A DNA stretch of 64,000 bases, from contig NZ_JAASRM010000001.1 in the NCBI RefSeq assembly GCF_011761565.1, positions 682,139 to 746,138 of the forward strand, in the 5' to 3' direction. This stretch comes from Rhizomicrobium palustre. GTDB taxonomy: Bacteria > Pseudomonadota > Alphaproteobacteria > Micropepsales > Micropepsaceae. Under the pieces are notes generated by a model. The model ran no database searches, was not told the DNA's origin, and was given only the letters and a program-made list of their open reading frames with translations. This document shows positions 43,032-52,169 of the stretch, piece after piece (the stretch's first letter is position 1; each line of letters opens with the position of its first letter). Position numbers and translations under genes: made by a program.

Positions 43032-45905
43032 TTAATGGTGTTTGCGGCGGCTCTTCTTAGACGTCTTATTATCCGCAGACGAACTGTTAGCGCTACGCTT
43101 CTTGCGTACATGCGTCTCGCCAGACTTCTTCTTCCCGCTATGGGCCGAGCCGACATAGAAATCGCGGCGGCTGCCCGCCGGAACGGCCGCGGCGGCGGTC
43201 ACAGGCGGGACGGAGGCACACGTCAAAGCCTCACTTTCGCGCGAAATCCGCACCTGGGAGACACGCACGGAGAAGTTCCCGGAGGTGGTAAGCGCGAAAG
43301 GCGTGGTGACGTTCGTAAGATCAGCACCAGCCGATTTAAGGCAGGCGAGCGGGACATTGATCGTCGCCGCAGGGCGGCCTGCAGCGTCTTTCATGAGGGC
43401 GGAAACATCGAGCTTACCGCCGCATAAGGGACCACAGCCCATGGCGAGCACGACCGGCGCGGTGGGGGCTTTATCGACATCGATCGAGAATGACAGGCTC
43501 ATGCCACGATCCGCTTCACGGGTAAGATCGATGGGGGCGCCGGTAACCGTGAGGCTGACCGGAACATGGCTCGCCCAATTGGCGGAAAGACCGTTCTCGG
43601 AACGCTGGGCGGTGAGACCCTGCACCGAAGATTTAACGGCGACACGCTGGCCACCCGCCGTCACCGTCCAGCCGCTCGTCACATCCCCGTTTTCGAACAA
43701 GGGGCGGCGGTCCAGCACCGGACCTAGCGGCGCCGAAGCGGGCGTGGATGGCGCGGTGGCAACCGTGGTCGCCGCCGCGCGTACCAGCGGACGAACAGCA
43801 GAGGCTTCCGCCAGACGCCCGATATTCTGCGGCGCGCCATAGGTGAGGCCATAGCCAAAAGCGAAGAGCGGGAAATAGGGCTCCTGGCCGATGTTGAGAT
43901 CATACTGGTCGGGCGAACGCGGCCAGGAGAAGCTTAGACGGCCGCGGAAATCGAAGGCCACCGAACCATCGGCGTTGGCGAACAGCATGTCGGAGACGCC
44001 CTCGCCTTCCGAACCCGGCTGCCAGGCGGCGACAAAGGCGTTGGAAGCATTTATCTCGGGCGTGACATAGAGCGGACGGCCCGACAGGAACACCGCCACC
44101 ACCGGAATGCCCTGAGCCTGCAGCTTCTGCAGAAGCTTCAGATCGCGCTTGTCATTGGGGGAATATTCGAGGGTCTGGATATCGCCCTTACCCTCGGCAT
44201 AGGCGTCTTCGCCAAAAACCACGATGGCGACATCGGGACGCTCGCGGAACGATCCATCCTCGCTGAGCTGGGCGGTGCCACCCGAGGCCTCGACATTGGC
44301 TTTGATGCCGTCATAGATCGTAGAGGCATGGGGGAAATCGGCACGGCTGGTGGCTGTGCCCTGCCACGTGATAGTCCAGCCGCCGGTCTGCTTGGACATG
44401 TTATTGGCGCCATCGCCCGCGACCAGAACATGGCTGCGCGGCGACAGGGGCAAGAGCCCACCATCATTCTTCAAGAGCACAAGAGACTCGCGCACGGCGC
44501 GGCGCGCGATATCGCGATGCTCGTGCGAGCCTAAGAGGTCATAACGGCCTGCGAAGGGACGCGAGGACGGCTTACCCGCACTCATCAAGCCCATCTGAAG
44601 CTTCACACGCAGGATGCGCGACACCGCTTCATCGATCCGGGCCTGAGGGATGGTGCCGTCGCGCACTTCCTTCAAAAGGTTGTTGTAGAGACCTTTCCAG
44701 TCATTGGCGGTCATGAACATGTCGATGCCGGCATTGGCGGCTTGCGGACAATCGGAGACGGTGCAGCCCGCGACGCGATCAATCGCCTGATAATCGCTGA
44801 TCACAAAGCCCGGAAAGCCCATGCGCCCAACTAGCACATCGGAGACAAGCTCCTTCTGCACATGCATCTTGAGGCCGCGCCAGCCCGAATAGGAGATCAT
44901 GATGTTTTGCGCGCCGGCCTTGATCGCGGCGGCGTAGGGCGGCGCAAAAATATCGCGCAGCGCGGTCTCGCTATAGGTGGTGTTGCCTTCATTGATGCCG
45001 TGATCGGTGGCGCCATCGCCAATGAAATGCTTCACCGAAGCGAGCACATGGCCATTGCGCAGATAATCCGGCGTGCCGGGTTTGCCTTGAAGCCCTTCCA
45101 CCATCGCAGCAGCGTTTTTGGCAACCAGACCCGGATCTTCCGAATAGCCCTCGTAGGTGCGGCCCCAGCGGTCGTCGCGCACCACCGCGACGGTCGGGGC
45201 GAAGGTCCATTCCTGCCCGGTGACACGGATTTCCTGAGCCGTGATCTCGCCAATGCGGCGGACGAGATCGGGATCGCGCATCGCACCAAGGGCGATGTTA
45301 TGCGGGAACAAGGTCGCGCCGATGATATGGCCGTGGCCATGCACGGCATCGATGCCCCACATGGTGGGGATCACCGGGCGGCCCGGCGCCACCGCGACGG
45401 AAGCGTTGTAATAGAGATCAGCGGCGGCGAGCCAATCCTGGGCGGGGGCGCGCAGATCTCCATGCGGACCCGCGCTGCCGCCATTCAGGATCGAGCCCAA
45501 ATGATACTGGCTGATATCGGCGGGCGTGATCGCCTTGATGTCGGGCTGCATCATCTGCCCGATCTTCTCTTCCAACGTCATCTGCGAAAGAAGGCGCTGC
45601 ACCTCGGCCTCGATGGCGGAATTCTTCGCCGGCGGCGGGGTCAGCGGCCAGAGCTCTGGATGAATGACGGTGGAGGTCGCAAGATCAACAGCCGGCGCCG
45701 AAGCGGGCGCGGCGGGAGCTGCCGGGGTGGGGGCTACCGGGGTGGGGGCGGAATCGACCGGCTTCTGCGCGCTCGGCTGATCACTCGAAAAGAGGTCACC
45801 GATATCGCCGATCCCCAAATCCGTCGAACAGCCCATCAGTGCGAAAGCGCAGACACTGAGAACAAGCGCATTGCGCTTCGCCGGAGTTACGGGAATCGCT
45901 TTCAT
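43032..45905 (-). CDS. Glycoside hydrolase family 3 lipoprotein (exo-beta-glucosidase type)
   Basis: A 957-residue protein. A lipoprotein signal (CAFALMGCSTD, Cys near residue 26) and a proline/alanine-rich linker lead into the GH3 N-terminal TIM barrel. The barrel contains AVHGHGHI and the nucleophile segment GFVISDYQAIDRV. The GH3 C-terminal sandwich and an ExoP-like galactose-binding domain (about residues 715-910) follow. This is the layout of the exo-1,3/1,4-beta-glucosidases. The last 35 or so residues are lysine- and arginine-rich and outside the family fold. It would release glucose or xylose from oligosaccharides at the cell surface. Confidence 0.92.
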   Translation of the reverse strand: MKAIPVTPAKRNALVLSVCAFALMGCSTDLGIGDIGDLFSSDQPSAQKPVDSAPTPVAPTPAAPAAPASAPAVDLATSTVIHPELWPLTPPPAKNSAIEAEVQRLLSQMTLEEKIGQMMQPDIKAITPADISQYHLGSILNGGSAGPHGDLRAPAQDWLAAADLYYNASVAVAPGRPVIPTMWGIDAVHGHGHIIGATLFPHNIALGAMRDPDLVRRIGEITAQEIRVTGQEWTFAPTVAVVRDDRWGRTYEGYSEDPGLVAKNAAAMVEGLQGKPGTPDYLRNGHVLASVKHFIGDGATDHGINEGNTTYSETALRDIFAPPYAAAIKAGAQNIMISYSGWRGLKMHVQKELVSDVLVGRMGFPGFVISDYQAIDRVAGCTVSDCPQAANAGIDMFMTANDWKGLYNNLLKEVRDGTIPQARIDEAVSRILRVKLQMGLMSAGKPSSRPFAGRYDLLGSHEHRDIARRAVRESLVLLKNDGGLLPLSPRSHVLVAGDGANNMSKQTGGWTITWQGTATSRADFPHASTIYDGIKANVEASGGTAQLSEDGSFRERPDVAIVVFGEDAYAEGKGDIQTLEYSPNDKRDLKLLQKLQAQGIPVVAVFLSGRPLYVTPEINASNAFVAAWQPGSEGEGVSDMLFANADGSVAFDFRGRLSFSWPRSPDQYDLNIGQEPYFPLFAFGYGLTYGAPQNIGRLAEASAVRPLVRAAATTVATAPSTPASAPLGPVLDRRPLFENGDVTSGWTVTAGGQRVAVKSSVQGLTAQRSENGLSANWASHVPVSLTVTGAPIDLTREADRGMSLSFSIDVDKAPTAPVVLAMGCGPLCGGKLDVSALMKDAAGRPAATINVPLACLKSAGADLTNVTTPFALTTSGNFSVRVSQVRISRESEALTCASVPPVTAAAAVPAGSRRDFYVGSAHSGKKKSGETHVRKKRSANSSSADNKTSKKSRRKHH

Positions 45906-45969
45906 GCGACAGCCTCTTCGCAGAATGGTCGGGGCAGTTTAGCCGTTAGAGCAGGCGATATGCCAAGCC

Positions 45970-46827
45970 CTAAAGTTTGCGCACGGAAATATGCATTTCC
46001 ATGGAGACGGTCTGGCCCGGCTCGAGCACGCCTGCACCCGTCTCACCCGCTGATTCGGGGCGATTGAGCGCATTGGGCATGGCCGTGGTCGGTTCAGCAC
46101 AGAAATAGTCCTCACCTTCCGGGATGAAGACATGGAAAAAACCGCAATTGGCCGAGGCTTTCAGCATGATCTCAAGCCCAAGCTCGGGCTGTTCGATGCG
46201 TGCCGGGCCCTGCCAGCCGGTAAAGGTATTATCGACGAAGGGGGCCTTGGAGACGATCTGGCCCGCGTTCAGATCGATGAGATCAGTCGCAGCGACAAGC
46301 TCGGTCGGGATCATGGTGGAATCAGCGCGCCACATGCCATCGACCTTGGCGGTCACTTTGGAGCCGGGGCGGCGCGGGAAATAGGGATGCAGGCCGAGGC
46401 TATAGGGCATCGGCTTGTCGTCCTGGCTGCGCAGCGTCAGGACCATCGAGACCGCATCATCGGTCATCGAGAAGACCTGTTCGGCGCTATAGGCCCAGGG
46501 CCAGGCATCGCGAGCATGGTCATAGGCAATGGCGACCTTATCGCGCGAGACCGTTTCCACCCGCCAGGCGGTCTGCCAGCCATGGCCATGCAGCGCATGC
46601 GGGTGGTCCGCGAAATTCAGGGGAAGGCGATATTCCTTGCCCCCAAACTTGAACACGCCGTTCTCGATCCGGTTGGCTACCGGCACGAGCGGGAAACAGG
46701 AGGCGTCCAGGACCTTGAGCCCACCATGGCGCAAGACCGGAACATCACCACAGTCCAACCGCGTAACCGCCCCCCCAATTTCGGGAGAAATGTCGATCTC
46801 GAGAGCGCCGCGTCCAAGTGTGATCAT
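45970..46827 (-). CDS. Aldose 1-epimerase
   Basis: A 285-residue galactose-mutarotase-fold protein. Family features are the N-terminal GGAVTRLDCGDVPVLR, the PHALHGHGW motif near residue 75 with catalytic His, the SLGLHPYFPR motif near residue 152 and the late FIPEGEDYFCAEPTTAM. It interconverts sugar anomers before metabolism. The ATG at 46827 fits the family length; an upstream extension runs into the MFS gene and is rejected. The start lies six bases past the MFS stop, so the two share a transcript. Confidence 0.93.
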   Translation of the reverse strand: MITLGRGALEIDISPEIGGAVTRLDCGDVPVLRHGGLKVLDASCFPLVPVANRIENGVFKFGGKEYRLPLNFADHPHALHGHGWQTAWRVETVSRDKVAIAYDHARDAWPWAYSAEQVFSMTDDAVSMVLTLRSQDDKPMPYSLGLHPYFPRRPGSKVTAKVDGMWRADSTMIPTELVAATDLIDLNAGQIVSKAPFVDNTFTGWQGPARIEQPELGLEIMLKASANCGFFHVFIPEGEDYFCAEPTTAMPNALNRPESAGETGAGVLEPGQTVSMEMHISVRKL

Positions 46828-46832
46828 GCCCG

Positions 46833-48299
46833 TCAAGCCTTCTTGCGATGCCAGACCTGTTCCATCTCTTCCAGGGACCGGCCTTTGGTTTCGGGCACGT
46901 AGCGCAGGACGAACCAGGCTGCAAGCGCCGAAGCGACGCCATAAATCCAATAGGCGAAACCGTGGTTGAAATTCTGGTTGAGAACCGTCGAGCCGTCCAT
47001 CATCGGGAAGGTCTGCGAGACGATAAAGTTGGCGATCCACTGGGCCGCAACCGCAATGGACATGGCCTGCCCCTTGATCGAATTGGGGAAGATTTCAGCC
47101 AGAAGCACCCAGACGATCGGGCCCCAGGAGAAGGAGAAACCCACAATGTAGAGGACAACCGCCGCAATCGCCAGAACAGAGGACCCGCCAGCCGCGGCGC
47201 CCGAGGCTCCCGTGGCGCTGACGAGGTGCAGGTGGAAGAGGAAGCCCAAGGTAACCATGGCGACGGCCATCACCACCGCACCCCAGAAGAGCAGCGGCTT
47301 GCGGCCGAATTTCTCGACCGTGAAGGTGGCAACCAGCGTGAAGAGGGTCATGGAGACACCCACGAACCAGGCCGATTGCAGATAGGCTTCGTTCGGCGTC
47401 GAGCCCATATTCTCGAACATATGCGGGGCGAAATAGAGCACCGCGTTAATGCCGACGGCCTGCTGGAACACCGACAGAAGAATGCCAACCACCAGAATGA
47501 GCACGCCGTAGGAAAACAGCGGGCGGGTGTGTTCGACCAGCGTAGCCTTGATTTCGGCGTGAGTCTTTTCGGCTTCTTCGGCGCTGCCGAAAAGGCGCTT
47601 GAGAAGCGCTTTGGCTTCGTCGTGGCGATCCTTTAGCACCAGGAAGCGCGGCGTTTCCGGCACCAAGCACATGAAGACGATCAACAGCGTCGCCGGGATC
47701 GCGGCAGAGGCCAGCATGAAGCGCCAGCCTTCCCGCATCAGGAAATCATGGCTGCGGCCCGATTGGATGAAGAAGTTCACGAAGTACACGAGATTGATGC
47801 CCACCACGATGGCGATCTGCTCGAAGGTGAGGAGCATGCCGCGAATATTGGTCGGCGCCATTTCGGAGATGTACATCGGGGCCAGCATGGAGGCCATGCC
47901 GATCGCGACCCCGCCCATTACGCGATAGAAGATGAAGGCCGGCAGAGCTTTCTCACCCACCGCGCCAAACGCGCTCCAGATGAATTCGGGGTAACCCGCG
48001 CCCACGCTGGAGAGGAAGAACAAAACACCCGCAATCAGAAGGCCCCATTTGCGGCCGATACGGGTGGAGATGGGACCGGCGGCAAGCGCGCCAAGCACGC
48101 AGCCCAAAAGTGCGCAGGAAACCGCGAAGCCATGCAGGAAATTGGCGGTGCCTTCGTCCAGATGCCGGGGATCAACGAAATTCACCTTGATCGCATCCGT
48201 CGCCCCCGAGATGACGGCCGTGTCATACCCGAACAACAGGCCGCCCAACGTAGCTGCGACCGTCAATCCTGTAATCAGTGCGTAATTGGTCTTCGCCAT
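46833..48299 (-). CDS. MFS sugar porter (XylE/GLUT-like)
   Basis: A 488-residue sugar-porter-family transporter with twelve membrane helices. The GYDTAVISGA motif of helix 1, RIGRKWG after helix 2, the PETPRFLV motif of the central loop and the C-terminal PETKGRSLEEME signature are all present. It resembles D-xylose/glucose:proton symporters. It is the first gene of an MFS-epimerase(-GH3) unit. A perfect LacI-type palindrome lies about 100 bases upstream, so the LacI regulator nearby probably represses it. Confidence 0.94.
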   Translation of the reverse strand: MAKTNYALITGLTVAATLGGLLFGYDTAVISGATDAIKVNFVDPRHLDEGTANFLHGFAVSCALLGCVLGALAAGPISTRIGRKWGLLIAGVLFFLSSVGAGYPEFIWSAFGAVGEKALPAFIFYRVMGGVAIGMASMLAPMYISEMAPTNIRGMLLTFEQIAIVVGINLVYFVNFFIQSGRSHDFLMREGWRFMLASAAIPATLLIVFMCLVPETPRFLVLKDRHDEAKALLKRLFGSAEEAEKTHAEIKATLVEHTRPLFSYGVLILVVGILLSVFQQAVGINAVLYFAPHMFENMGSTPNEAYLQSAWFVGVSMTLFTLVATFTVEKFGRKPLLFWGAVVMAVAMVTLGFLFHLHLVSATGASGAAAGGSSVLAIAAVVLYIVGFSFSWGPIVWVLLAEIFPNSIKGQAMSIAVAAQWIANFIVSQTFPMMDGSTVLNQNFNHGFAYWIYGVASALAAWFVLRYVPETKGRSLEEMEQVWHRKKA

Positions 48300-48400
48300 G
48301 GTTACCCCTCTCGCGGACTATCGTCCCGTTCTCCCCGCCAGCAGGCTCTTAACGGCCTGCCGGGTTCTTCTGTTCGCCGCATTCGGCGGGCCACCCTAGC

Positions 48401-48412
48401 GGTAGCGCTACC
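48401..48412 (-). promoter_or_regulatory. LacI-type operator GGTAGCGCTACC
   Basis: A perfect 12-bp palindrome with the central CGCT/AGCG typical of LacI-family operators, 102 bases upstream of the sugar-porter start. It resembles the operator of the Caulobacter xylose genes as I recall it (TGTTAGCGCTACCA). The LacI regulator at 50293-51375 is the obvious candidate binder. No second copy was seen near the other genes of the region. Confidence 0.7.
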
Positions 48413-48509
48413 AAGATGCGAGCGGCAATTCAGCCGCTCAAGGCTTGTTTATCGGCCACCTTAGCGCGGCCTTTTGCGGCCGCATAATGGGGATGCCGCT
48501 CAAAACGCG

Positions 48510-50282
48510 TCAATGATTATGCCGGGGCGTCTTCTTGGCGATGCCGCGATACTTGACCGCAAGCTCCATCACCGCGCCCGAATCTAATTGCCCCACCCCG
48601 GCACGATAGATTTCCTGCCAGGGGCTTTGGCTTTCCGGAACTGCTGGCGGCTTGTCCTTCTTGCGCCGTGCAATCTCCTCCTCATCGACAAGGGCATCAC
48701 AACGCCCGGTCGTCAGATCGATGCGGATGATATCGCCCGTCACAAGCCAGGAGAGCCCGCCGCCCACCGCGCTTTCGGGTGCCGCGTTGAGAATGGAAGG
48801 ACTATCCGCCGTGCCCGATTGACGCCCATCGCCGATGGTCGGCAGAGAGGTGATGCCTTTCCTCAGAAGCGCATCGGGCGGCTGCATGTTGACCACTTCC
48901 GCCGAACCCGGCCAGCCGATGGGGCCTGAACCGCGGATGACGAGGATGGAACGCTCATCGATATTGAGCGCGGGATCGTTGATGCGCGCGTGATAATCAT
49001 CCGAGCCATCAAAGACCACGGCTTTGCCTTCGAAGATGCCTTCGCGACCAGGCTCGCACAAATAGCGGCGGCGGAACTCTTCCGAAATCACGCTGGTTTT
49101 CATGATCGCGAAATCGAAGAGATTGCCCATCATCACCATGAAGCCCGCATGTTCCTGCAAAGGCTTGTCGTAAGCGGTGATCATCTCGCGGTCGGTGGAA
49201 TGGGCGCCTTTGACATTCTCCGCGAGGGCTTTGCCGGTGCAGGTGATGACCGAACCATCGATACGGCCAGCACCAAGGAGTTCACACAGTACCGCAGGCA
49301 CGCCGCCCGCACGATGGAAGCGCTCGCCGAGATATTTGCCCGCAGGCATCATATTGACGATAAGCGGGATATCATGCGCCGCCATCCAATCTTCCGGCGT
49401 GATCTCCACACCGGCATGGCGCGCCATGGCGTGAATATGGGGCTGGGCATTGGTGGAGCCGCCGATCGCCGCGATCACCGCAATGGCATTCAAGAACGCT
49501 TGGCGGGTGAGGATTCTCGAGGGCGTCAGCTCTTCATATGCCATCGCCACAATGCGCTTGCCGGTCTCGTAAGCGATCTGGCCACGCTCGCGATAAGGCG
49601 CGGGAATTGCCGCACAGCCAGGCAGCGAAAGACCAAGCGCTTCAGCCACCGCATTCATGGTGGAGGCCGTACCCATGGTGTTGCAATGACCGAGCGAGGG
49701 CGCCGATTTAGCCGCGGCGGCGATGAACTCTTCTTCAGTGATTTCGCCCGCGCCCAAACGTTTGCGGTTGCGCCAAATCACCGTGCCGGAACCGGCAAGT
49801 TCACCATCGGCATAGGAATCCAGCATCGGCCCGCCCGAAAGAACGATGGCGGGAATATCGACCGTGGATGCGGCCATGACCGAAGACGGCGTGGTCTTAT
49901 CGCAGCCCGTGGTGAGCACCACGGCATCGATCGGATAGCCGTGCATGATCTCGACCAAGGAAAGATAGGCAAGGTTTCGATCCAGCGCGGCGGTGGGGCG
50001 GCGGCAGTTCTCGAACAAGGGATGGGTCGGAAATTCGAGCGCGATGCCGCCCGCATCCCGCACGCCATCCTTGATGCGCTGGGCCAGCGTCAGATGCACG
50101 AGGTTGCATGGATTGAGCTCGTTGCCGCTTTGGGCAATGCCGATAATGGGGCGGCCATCGCGGAATTCTTCCGGCGTGAAACCAGAATTCATCCAGCGCT
50201 CGAGATAAAGGCCGACCATATCCATGCGATGGGGATCATCAAACCAATCGCGAGAGCGGAAGCGTTTCTTCGGCCTTTGCAT
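48510..50282 (-). CDS. IlvD/Edd-family sugar-acid dehydratase (xylonate/arabinonate type)
   Basis: A 590-residue iron-sulfur dehydratase. The segments IGIAQSGNELNPCN near residue 50, TTGCDKTTPSS near residue 120 and LGHCNTMGTASTMN near residue 190 supply the cluster cysteines and the active site. IRGSGPIGWPGSAEV lies in the C-terminal domain. The pattern fits the D-xylonate/L-arabinonate dehydratase subgroup rather than branched-chain amino-acid IlvD. The ATG at 50282 is used because it lies ten bases after the LacI stop codon. It is co-transcribed with the LacI regulator. The exact sugar acid is unproven. Confidence 0.88.
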   Translation of the reverse strand: MQRPKKRFRSRDWFDDPHRMDMVGLYLERWMNSGFTPEEFRDGRPIIGIAQSGNELNPCNLVHLTLAQRIKDGVRDAGGIALEFPTHPLFENCRRPTAALDRNLAYLSLVEIMHGYPIDAVVLTTGCDKTTPSSVMAASTVDIPAIVLSGGPMLDSYADGELAGSGTVIWRNRKRLGAGEITEEEFIAAAAKSAPSLGHCNTMGTASTMNAVAEALGLSLPGCAAIPAPYRERGQIAYETGKRIVAMAYEELTPSRILTRQAFLNAIAVIAAIGGSTNAQPHIHAMARHAGVEITPEDWMAAHDIPLIVNMMPAGKYLGERFHRAGGVPAVLCELLGAGRIDGSVITCTGKALAENVKGAHSTDREMITAYDKPLQEHAGFMVMMGNLFDFAIMKTSVISEEFRRRYLCEPGREGIFEGKAVVFDGSDDYHARINDPALNIDERSILVIRGSGPIGWPGSAEVVNMQPPDALLRKGITSLPTIGDGRQSGTADSPSILNAAPESAVGGGLSWLVTGDIIRIDLTTGRCDALVDEEEIARRKKDKPPAVPESQSPWQEIYRAGVGQLDSGAVMELAVKYRGIAKKTPRHNH

Positions 50283-50292
50283 GGTCGCTCGC

Positions 50293-51375
50293 TTACTCGG
50301 CAGGCTTTTGCACGATGCCCTTTGGGGCACCCGCCGAGCCGCGCTTGATCAAGGTGTAGGTGACAAGATGATCGACTGGTTTTGACTCGCCGCCATTACG
50401 CTTCACCGTGCGGATCGCCTGGACAATGAGATCAATGGCGATCTCGGCCATCGAGGTGACCGGCTGGCGGATGGTGGTCAGCTCCGGCCAGATATTGGTG
50501 GCGATGGCGGTATCGTCGAAGCCCACAACGGATAAATCGCCCGGAATATCGAGACCCTTGCGATGCGCGACCGAAACGGCAGCCGCGGCCATATCGTCAT
50601 TGCTGGCGAAAATCGCGGTCGGCAATTGCTTGGCCGAGAGCAAGGTTTCAGCGGCATCAAGACCTGAGCGGTAGCTGAAATAGCCCTGCACCATCAGCGC
50701 CGGATCGGCTTTGATCCCGGCTTCGGAAAGCGCAGTGAGATAGCCTTTCTCACGCTCCTGACTGGCGGTCTGGTTGGGATGACCCTTGATGAAGCCGATG
50801 CGCCGGTGCCCCAAAGCCAGAAGGTAATTGGTCATCTCGCGCGCGGCAGCGGTATCATTGATGTGGACGCAAGAGGCTTCCTTGCCCGAATGCCCGGTCG
50901 CCACTGCGACGGTAGGCAGGCCAGTGATGCGCAGCTCGTCCAGCACATCATGGGATTCGCACAAAGGCGGCGGCAGGATGACCCCTGCGGCCCCGGATGC
51001 CACGAGCTTTCGCACCGCCGCGCGTTCCGCCGCCGAGGTGGCCTCGCATTTCTCGAGCATGATCTGCACCGAAGTCCGGCTCGCCTCGTCCAGGGCGCCG
51101 ACCAGAAACTCGGTGAGATAGGCCGCTGAGGGGTTGGAATAGATCAGGCCGATACGGGCAGCCTCGGCCCCCGCCAGCGATCGGGCCGCCGGATTGGGCG
51201 AATAATTCAACGCCTTGACCGCGGCCAGCACCGCAGTGCGTGTAGCCGGGCGGACATTCTTTTCGCCATTCACCACCCGGCTGACGGTCATGGGCGAAAC
51301 GCCCGCACGTCTTGCCACGTCCAAAATGGTGGTCGCACCACGCTGCTTACGGGAGGAAGGCTTCTTAGTATCCAA
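50293..51375 (-). CDS. LacI-family transcriptional regulator
   Basis: A 360-residue LacI/GalR regulator. The helix-turn-helix ILDVARRAGVSPMTVSRVVNG is near residues 17-37, the hinge (PNPAARSLAG) near residue 60, and the sugar-binding domain follows. Translation starts at TTG 51375. It is the first gene of a unit with the sugar-acid dehydratase. It probably binds the palindrome at 48401 and is released by a pentose or hexose. An inverted repeat of CGGGCCCG elements at 51399-51420 lies just upstream. Confidence 0.93.
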   Translation of the reverse strand: MDTKKPSSRKQRGATTILDVARRAGVSPMTVSRVVNGEKNVRPATRTAVLAAVKALNYSPNPAARSLAGAEAARIGLIYSNPSAAYLTEFLVGALDEASRTSVQIMLEKCEATSAAERAAVRKLVASGAAGVILPPPLCESHDVLDELRITGLPTVAVATGHSGKEASCVHINDTAAAREMTNYLLALGHRRIGFIKGHPNQTASQEREKGYLTALSEAGIKADPALMVQGYFSYRSGLDAAETLLSAKQLPTAIFASNDDMAAAAVSVAHRKGLDIPGDLSVVGFDDTAIATNIWPELTTIRQPVTSMAEIAIDLIVQAIRTVKRNGGESKPVDHLVTYTLIKRGSAGAPKGIVQKPAE

Positions 51376-51398
51376 TGCTTGGGCCCGCGCACTAGGAC

Positions 51399-51420
51399 CG
51401 GGCCCGGAAAAGCGGGCCCG
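51399..51420. repeat. Paired CGGGCCCG palindromes upstream of the LacI gene
   Basis: CGGGCCCG occurs at 51399-51406 and 51413-51420, six bases apart, and forms a perfect stem. It lies between the Rrf2-type gene and the LacI start. Without a T-run it is either a weak terminator or a protein-binding site. Confidence 0.45.
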
Positions 51421-51517
51421 CTTCCGATTCTTTACGTTTGCCCATCTTTAGTCCATGCGGATGCGTTTGTCGAAACCGACCAATGGACTAGTCCTGGGTG
51501 CTTGCCTTGTGGCCAGG

Positions 51518-51976
51518 TCAGGCGACAGCCGCGACACCGTCGGTCAAAAGCCGACGCATGCGTGTGGCTTTGCCCGGGGTCTGCGCGACGTCGGCGAGGC
51601 TGGTGCGGTCCAAAACCTCTAGAAATGCCGCCATGGCCTCGTCCAGGGGCTTCCTAAGCCCGCAAGCCGGTGTGATCACGCAAGTGTTACGGCGCTTGTC
51701 GAAGCATTCGACGAGATGGAAACCATCTTCCGTCGCCCGCACCACGGCCCCCACCCGGATCGCCGCCGGGTCCATGCCCAGCCGCAAGCCGCCATGCCGT
51801 CCGCGCACACTGGCAACGAAGCCCGCCTGAATAAGGGTCTGCGCCACTTTCATCAGGTGATTGCGTGAAATCCTGTAGCGCTGGGCTACACTGGCGATTG
51901 TATGTAATTCTTCTGGTTCAAGCGCGAGCAGCATCAGCATGCGCAGCGCATAGTCTGTGTGCAGAGTAAGTCGCAC
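51518..51976 (-). CDS. nsrR: NsrR-type Rrf2 transcriptional regulator
   Basis: A 152-residue Rrf2-family regulator. The start is GTG 51976 with GGGAG upstream, giving the family N-terminus MRLTLHTDYALR. The winged helix is near residues 24-60 (ISRNHLMKVAQ). Cys91, Cys99 and Cys105 in the LVECF...NTCVITPACGL segment match the three cluster cysteines of NsrR (C91/C96/C102 in E. coli), with a slightly longer first spacing. NsrR senses nitric oxide through an iron-sulfur cluster and represses detoxification genes. It diverges from the M3 peptidase; no target gene is evident nearby. Confidence 0.8.
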   Translation of the reverse strand: MRLTLHTDYALRMLMLLALEPEELHTIASVAQRYRISRNHLMKVAQTLIQAGFVASVRGRHGGLRLGMDPAAIRVGAVVRATEDGFHLVECFDKRRNTCVITPACGLRKPLDEAMAAFLEVLDRTSLADVAQTPGKATRMRRLLTDGVAAVA

Positions 51977-52169
51977 GGCATTTTCTCCCAAGACCGCTAT
52001 TTTTTTGGCATGCGGTTCCTGGGTGGATGATACTCCATGACAGGGGGGATAAGTATTTGCGTTACTCCTTTGACCTATGACATCCTGACGCGGTTCGTCA
52101 CGGGGCTGTGGCTTGAGCCCACCCCCGCTAGGCGCGATGGTCAGACCCCGCAAATCCCCAGGGAAGCAC

